The notes beneath the pieces were generated by a model, which ran no database searches, had not been told where the DNA came from, and saw nothing but the letters and a program-made list of their open reading frames with translations. The translations under genes were made by a program, and so were the position numbers. DNA of 64,000 nt from Apiospora phragmitis (taxonomy: Eukaryota > Ascomycota > Sordariomycetes > Amphisphaeriales > Apiosporaceae): the NCBI GenBank assembly GCA_038363925.1, contig JAQQWL010000011.1, positions 8,990,001 through 9,054,000 of the forward strand. The letters run 5' to 3'. Positions within the stretch are counted from its first letter, which is position 1, and each line of letters starts with the position of its first letter. Shown here piece by piece: positions 57,301 to 64,000 of this stretch.

Positions 57301-59819
57301 CCTCGCATCCAAACACATACACCGACCGGCCCCCCACCTCAGCACCCCGGAAGACCACATGACGTCATGTGTCTTTTTCTCTATCTCACTTCCACTTACT
57401 TCCTGCAATATCCAATCCAGGTACTGGCATACAGACAGACCGAAAGAAGAAAAAGAAACGAATGACACGTAAATGACAACACACACACACAAGATCTGGA
57501 AAAAAAAGAAAAAGAATAAAAAAAGAACCACTGGGAGCGCAAATTGCTACGGGCGAAACACCGAACCACCACGTCGTCATGACTAATGGTTTCCATTCCT
57601 AGCAAACACACATCAATTGGATCCACTGCAGGTAAAAGTACATGTAAGTATCCAACATTTTATTGCCGATAATCCATAGGCGATAGAAAGGTCCGGCGGG
57701 CATGCCAGCGGGTAAACGTACATACGTAAGTACGTGTGATGATGTCGGCAATCAGAGAAAGCTGAAAATAGTAGCACGGTATTACCTTTTGCTAGTCACA
57801 ACCCACTTAGCCAGTAATTAACAGACAGGACTGCGAGATTGAATGATTGTCGGCAGACAGGCAGACTAGCAGGCTCGGAGAGTAGTTTATTACTACGGAG
57901 CTGGTTCGCAGATCGCTCCCTCTTCCCTTTCATCAATTCCCCGAGACGGTTAGACCGTGCCGAACGCCTCGTCTTGCTCCGAAAGTGGGCAACGCGCATG
58001 GCGATCTCATCAATCAGTTGTGGTTCAGCAAGCTCCATCCCGTGCCCGCACCGCCATTCTTGCGTCACTCGCAGCCGCCGATCGTGGTAGGTAGAGGTGA
58101 CAGCAGCCACTTGCAGCGTGGCTTTTTTCTCTGAAACCCCCCAATCTTTCAATTTCGCCAATGCCCAATGAATGGGCTGAGAAGATAATGTGTGGCTGCT
58201 ACATAATCCTTGACTCATATGCTCATCATGCCTGACACCAACCTAGGTTGGACGATAGCGACGATCTGCTGGCCGTCTATCCGGCCAGTCGTCAGTTTCT
58301 CTGGTGGTACAGTAGTCGTGGTCAGTCCCGAGTCGGACGTCCTCCCTCGTCCCCCATTGAGAGAATGATAAGCCTTACTTACGCTCGGCCTGGCTGGCTG
58401 CTTTTACTTAGCCACAATTGATGACTACATACTCCGTAAGTATGTAGCATCGCTATGCCCCTTACAACTAGTTACATGGCAGCATGGTACGGTTTTGGCT
58501 AGTCAAGCCTCCCCCGAGCAGCCGAGACCGCAATCTACATGGGCACCTGTGGCGAATGACTCTCCTGGTTGCCGCATACGGCAATTTCGACGGGGGCCCC
58601 GGCCCTTCATTGGCCATCGCCGCCTCGTTTCCCGCTCCCGAAAGTCACTGTGGCTTTCCGTCTCTCTTCCCACCTACAACTACCCCCCTCCGTGGCGAAT
58701 TGCGATAACCTCAAGCAGCAAAGATCCTCTCGCCCTCCCGCGTTCAAGCCACTCATCTGATGACTTCCCTCCTGTACGCCGTCCCCCCGCCTCGTGGCTA
58801 GTATGAGCATCCCCAGCGTATCATCCATCAACCCAAATATAGACTGTACATTGCGATTGGGAACGCGGTACATCAGCCCAACTCCCACCTCCACAGTACC
58901 CGGGGCGTGTTGGTAAAAGTGTGGCACTAGATCTGCCGGCCCCGTCTTTTCCATTGCATCTGTGGCGAAGGGACCCGAGACCCTGAGCGTCGTACTGATG
59001 AAGGTTCAAGGTTCTTGTCCCACCGCCATCACCATTGGACGAGAAGGACGAGTTGCTCAAACAACCTACCTACAGCCGACATGAAAGTGGCGAGTGTGTG
59101 GCTCGCGTACGAGGGAGAGCCACAACTTAGATTGATGCCAATCATGTAAGGTTTCGCAGTTGGGTGCGTCCAAACCCAATGTCGCGTGTTGTCCATGTAA
59201 CTAACTACCGCCTGTCTTTGTCGCACAAAACACGCAACACCAACCCCGGACGAGCTGACTAGAAGCCGCGTTGCCGGTCGTGATTGGGTTTCGACCCCCC
59301 AAGCCCGGGCGGGGGAAAAGGCCGTCGTCAGTGAGTCAGTGTCGACGTGGGCTTGCGCGCCAGCTCGTCTCCGGGCTCCCCAAGGGAGGCCTCTTGCGAG
59401 GTTCTAGATTGTCGTCGCCGTTGTCGTCCTGGTATCATCGCGGCATGTTTGAAACCACGTCAGTTACCCTCTGACAGTAGTCTTCTGCAAGCGGCCGCAT
59501 AACTGCGCCACGCCTGGCCCGGGTCTCTGCTATGGATTTTCACTTGAGAACAAAGTCCTTCCCCTAGCATCAGCCCAGGCCCAGCATTTCCAGCGTGTAG
59601 GAGAAAATAGCGCCTGTCTGCCGAGTGATCGGCACCGACGTCTTCCACTTCGGGACCCAATACGCGGGGTCCCATCTGGCGACCGCACGCTACCGACGGA
59701 GGGTCAAGCCTCCCGAGTGTTGACCAGACAGGCGGTGGACAAAACAAAGGACACTGCAAACACGCCTTACCAAAGTACCCTTTGAATACTACTAGTATTC
59801 TCACGGCTCGTAACGACTT
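54377..59819. other. Gene-poor stretch, nothing recognised
   Basis: About 5.4 kb in which I find no conserved reading frame on either strand. It contains a C9 run near 57033-57041, an AC repeat at about 57478-57490, and GAATAAACGA words repeated near 54824 and 54868. Small open frames are mostly low-complexity or Ser/Arg/Pro-rich. Confidence 0.35.
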
Positions 59820-59935
59820 GCAACAAGGAGCCATAAAATTATAAAAAATAATTTTATATTCCTGATATATTAAGGATCAATACAGTATTTTTTACTGATT
59901 TTTAAATACGTAAAGTTGGGCGAGTATCTTACCTT
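59820..59935. repeat. AT-rich island, RIP-like
   Basis: About 115 bp of very AT-rich sequence (AATTATAAAAAATAATTTTA and similar) within normal-GC surroundings. Likely a small RIP-mutated relic or an AT-rich spacer; no coding content. Confidence 0.4.
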
Positions 59936-60836
59936 GAAGTTTATACTCGGATTTGCAGTGCCCTTTTTTTTGTCCCCAGCCTGCCAGAAGTTGACCTCGA
60001 GAGGTCAGTCGCAATCACGAAGTAATTGTGGCGAGTGATCCCCGGATCCCTACTGTTGGCTAGGCCACAGATCGGAAGGCTCCTGAACAGTAAGTACCGA
60101 TACTTTCGGTCGCTCAATCGGCGATTTTCGTTTCTTTGGGGGCCCTTTAGCACTCAATTCATTGCCCACTACGGAGTACACACCCAAAATGACCAGCAGC
60201 CGCTGCAGTGCGTCACGCTTGCATGATGCACGCAGCAAGGGACCTAAGGTGCCTAGGGTGCCTAAGGGACGCGCTGTAACGGACCCTAGGTAATCAGCGC
60301 AACTCTCCAGCGGTCTTTGTTAGCTGCAGCAGCGAGCGCCAAGGCTAATTGCAGCGCAACCCTCGATGATCTACCAATTGACTCTGAGCCACTGCAAGGC
60401 GGCACACACCACACACACACACACGCTGTAGCCAGTATGATGCACGCCAGACTGCCAGTAATTTCGTGCCGCTCCAGCGCACATGGGATCAGGGGGCGAA
60501 CTGCTGAAATGCACACATCACAAGCTTGCCGAGCCGTCAGTTAGTGAGTGACTCAAGTGTCAGAGGCAAAGCTCCCCCGAAGCCGATAGCATTGCAGCCG
60601 CTGGTGAACGGTAGCTGAGCTTTAACTGTTGTTACCTTGACTTCATACGAGCGCGACTTATATCTTGGTAAACGTGGTTTCGAATCACTTTGTGTCCCGC
60701 GCGCGTGTTGCCGTCACGACGAATGTGTTCGAATCATTCTTCATCGGGCCAATATAGAATGACTCGTGAGGAAGGAAAAAAGGAAGTTACAGTAACTCGG
60801 CTGCAACTGCCCATATTCATATGCGTGCGCACGCTA

Positions 60837-60876
<40 letters not shown>

Positions 60877-63800
60877 GCTGCCGCACATAAGGGGGTTTTC
60901 GATAGCCTAGGGATTGGATCATCGAGGGGTGATTGCGGGGACGGAAATAGAACAGACACCCGCGTGCAGCGATGTGTGTTGCGCTGATAATCTTAAATGG
61001 GTTGAAAGGGCTGATCGCTGGAAAGAAGAAGACGGACGGTTCTGCAAGAAACGCTACCAATACGGTGCCGTTGGATACCTGGTAAGCTAGCTGGAGCGTT
61101 TAGTGTACCGTAGTATGTACGTAGTAGTGAACAGCTTTTTCTTCCCACTCTCCGGGCTTCGTTCTTCACCTTCGTGCACTAGCAGACTCGCAACGCCAAC
61201 CCCTAGAAGATTAGTCGAACGAAAGAACCGAGGGAGGCGGGAAGGCCGGTGGCCGGTGAGCAGCGACTGGTAAATGCGGGCTTCACCTGCTGTGCTTGTA
61301 GATTGCGTAAGAAGTAGATAGTCTGGTACTAGCATTGCTGGTTGCTCATATGTTAGCAGGTAGATAGACAGCCTGCCTTTTAACAAGATATCGTATCAGC
61401 GAGGATCTACAGTTCCTGCAGACAGCCTCTGCAGCAAATAGATGCTCAGCCACACAATGTACCTCGAACTTGGAGAGCAAAGTATCGTCGACTTCTGGTC
61501 CCGGGGTGCAAGTAGCTTTCTGTTCTGTCTATTTGGGGGTGGTCTAGTGGTCTTCTAGGCGTTCGAATCGATTGGATTATCAGGTGTCAGGTAGTGTCTC
61601 TGTGGCCTGGTTGCCGGTGCCGTTTAGCCACAGCAGTGGTGGTAGCGATTGTGGTATTGTGCTGCAGCATCCGAATGTAAGACGCGCAAGTCACTCGCCA
61701 CACTTGCCCATGCCACAGCTGCACAACTGCTTCTTCGTCGGCGGCCTAGAAGGGGGGCTGTGCAGTCGGACCCCGAATCATCGAATGGAGCGATGGGATT
61801 GGCTCGATCGCTGTGGCTTGCCTCTCTTTTGTGTCGTTCTTATTTCCCTCTGCCCACCCAAAATCCCAGTCCAGCCCATCCTTTCCCCATCCACACTCGT
61901 CGTTGCTCGTTTCTCGGCCGGACGGCACCGGGCACACTTATCTAGGGAGTTCGTTTGGTACCTACTGTAAAGAGAATGGATGGGACGAGGGATGTTCCTG
62001 GGCGGGGTTGTTACCGGGGGGCGTGAGACTTATAACTAAAACGTGCGCGCGCGCTGCTGCTTTGCTGCTGTTGCCGTGCCGTGGGTGTGACCTAGCCCGG
62101 ACTCTAGACCTTGACAGACCTTTCTGCGTGGTAACATGGTCTGTCGATTTGAAGCAGTGGGATGCCACCTCGAATCGGGTCACATGGGTATGTATGTGAT
62201 TCTGGCTGTGACGCTGGTGTGTTGCTCTCCTTCTAATACCACATTATGCTACCCCTCTCCATTCCTCTCCGTCTCTGCCGGTGCGCGCGCGCGCAGATAC
62301 ATCCATAGATGGATGGATGCTCGATGCGGTTGCGCCGATTCCCTAACATTGAAAGAGACTACACTTCTTTTAGTACATACACTACACCCCAGCACCAGAC
62401 ACCCCCGGGGAGGGCCTGGGCCGAAGTGTGAAACAACCCTTATTTGCGCAATTGGACCGGGTTGACGGTCTTTCTTTGCTTCTTCCTCATTCTCTCTTAC
62501 GGTTCATGCGTGATTTCAGATAGAACAACCCTGGTTTGTCTGAGGGTGCCGGGCTCCTCAATCTCTGTTCCATTTCGTATGAGAAGGAAAAGAGCGTTTG
62601 ATTATGTACCTTATTATAGGGAAGAGGAAACAGTGAAAACAGCAGTGCGGCCGTTTCGACTGTTCGAGATGCCAGCCAGGGGGGTGGGTGGGGTGTGCAT
62701 AGAGAGAAAGAAGAACAGCCAATCAAACATATCTAAGATGAGATTTCGAATGTTTGAAGTTTCACGTCGCTGCACTCGTCCACTCACAGCACTCATAGGC
62801 CATGAGTGGAGAGTAGAGGGCAGCAGAGGCCGTATCGCATGTAAGTGCAAGTGTAAGCTGAGTAGACCTACATACCTACGTATCTCTCATTCTTACGTGC
62901 AAGACAAGTACAGCTTCCTCCGGATGCAGGGGGGGAGATAAGAGGTAGTACAACGAGATATCTGAAGGTGAAGTATGATGTAAGATCAGTTAAAGGGCTA
63001 TTCTCATTCATGGATAGAGCGCCGTGGCGTAAAAGCCACATGAAGGCGGCAGAGAGGCTTGCACCAGTCGATCTTCGTATTGTCAGTGTAGCCTGCCGGC
63101 AAAGTGGAAGGCTCCTTGCTGTCAACTGCTGTGACAATATTAGTCTCTGCAGCCTGCAGGGAGGAGGGAGGTATGTAGAACAGAGGGGTCAGCCACTTCT
63201 TCTGGGGCTTGCGTTGCCGCTGTCCCGTCCGGCGGGCAGTTTCTGGGCCTCTTATTACTAAGGAATTAGTGGTCGTAGGTACTGTTGTTGGCGCTTCCAG
63301 CACCTACCACACATGCGCACCAGCCAGCAGCTCTTGTTGTTGTTGAAGTCAGTCCCGTCCCTACTGACACACCCTCCCCTCCCCTCCAGCCAACGAGCGC
63401 CTAACCGGTAACAGTAATGGGGTAGCCCACTTTCGACCGCCCAGTAATAAACTCTCCCCAGCCCCTGTTACTCGGCCCTACTTAGAGTTCTGCTATAATC
63501 CAATTCGGGGGATTGCGCTCTGCACTGCTGATTGAGGACGTTTGAAGGGGTCAACGGTCCATAGGCTGGGCTCACTCAACAATGCCCACACCATCTATCT
63601 ATCCATCCACTCCCTCCCAAATAATAACCCATGGAAAATAAAAGAACCTCGATGCCCTCCAAATATCTCGATCAAAGTCATGACGACAATGGGACCTCCA
63701 TCGTCGCTTCTAAAAGGGGATGACGGGGCGGTCAGTAGTAGCAATAGATGGGGGGTACTTACTTTCACTGTACCTCCTTGGACGGCCATGCCCGGATCAG

Positions 63801-64000
63801 GCCACTAAGATAGCCCTATGCGGAACAGACATTGTGCAAGGAGTGTGATATTGCGACCGATTCAATAAGCTCTCTGTTGCTCCCATTTCCGAGGGAAACT
63901 GACTGATCAGAAGACTGTGTGAGCATGCGTGCTTCTGCCCGGACTAGCTCCGGAAGCTACGCTGGCAGTGAAGAAAGCCGTCTTGATGACGCCAGCTCGA
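59936..64000. other. Gene-poor stretch, nothing recognised
   Basis: About 4 kb to the window edge with only short, non-conserved frames. Contains AC-type dinucleotide repeats near 60395-60423, a CTG repeat (annotated separately), GC dinucleotide runs near 62043 and 62283, and small direct repeats of CCTAGG/CCTAAG words at about 60243-60270. Confidence 0.35.
60839..60874. repeat. (CTG)12 microsatellite
   Basis: Twelve uninterrupted CTG units, followed by CCGCTGCCGC. It is outside any gene I recognise. Confidence 0.9.

Noticed and set aside
61535..61575. TGGTCTAGTGG followed by GTTCGAATCGA, like pol III A and B boxes
   Set aside because: The boxes are only about 15-20 bp apart, far too close for a tRNA, and there is no cloverleaf.
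1..64000. CRISPR arrays, insertion sequences, phage or prokaryotic operons
   Set aside because: None found. The window is a eukaryotic fungal nuclear sequence with spliceosomal introns.

Overview
This window is nuclear DNA from a filamentous ascomycete (Pezizomycotina, probably a Sordariomycete-type genome). The evidence is short spliceosomal introns (about 50-150 nt) with GTRAGT-like donors, TACTAAC-like branch points and TAG/CAG acceptors, fungal gene families (Crh-type GH16, GH92, DUF6604, Dal5-type MFS, Aro8-type aminotransferase) and a few TA-rich blocks that look like RIP-mutated repeats. I cannot name a species.

Layout. 1-2.1 kb: a TA-rich repeat remnant, then two tandem minus-strand copies of a small Cys/His-rich protein. 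2.56-6.78 kb: one full-length ABCG transporter (two exons, minus). 6.8-10.6 kb: no gene seen. 10.64-12.30 kb: allantoinase (minus) with two frame breaks. 14.79-16.33 kb: FAD-dependent oxidoreductase with a lost start, a stop codon and a frameshift. 17.58-20.60 kb: secreted GH92 alpha-mannosidase (8 exons, intact). 21.99-22.47 kb: small secreted protein. 23.2-28.7 kb: a compact group of two isopenicillin-N-synthase-like 2-oxoglutarate dioxygenases either side of a Dal5/Liz1-type MFS transporter. 28.96-29.04 kb: a tRNA-like pol III element. 29.55-31.81 kb: secreted parallel beta-helix protein. 32.9-35.9 kb: DUF6604 pseudogene. 36.98-37.86 kb: single-pass membrane protein. 40.45-42.67 kb: long coiled-coil protein with an N-myristoylation signal. 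44.99-46.23 kb: Crh-like GH16 cell-wall transglycosylase with two frame breaks. 47.4-49.4 kb: Aro8-like aminotransferase with two frame breaks. 50.02-52.53 kb: intronless GH94 phosphorylase resembling cellobionic acid phosphorylase. 52.6-64 kb: about 11 kb with no gene I can recognise.

Themes. Carbohydrate-active enzymes are frequent (GH92, beta-helix/GH141-like, GH16, GH94). The two dioxygenases plus permease look like a small catabolic or biosynthetic module, with allantoinase and the amine/amino-acid-type oxidase further upstream. Five otherwise well-conserved genes carry single-base frame disruptions, while several longer genes are fully intact. This is either real gene decay or local sequence error, and raw reads or transcripts would have to decide. 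All intron boundaries are my own readings of splice signals plus frame continuity.
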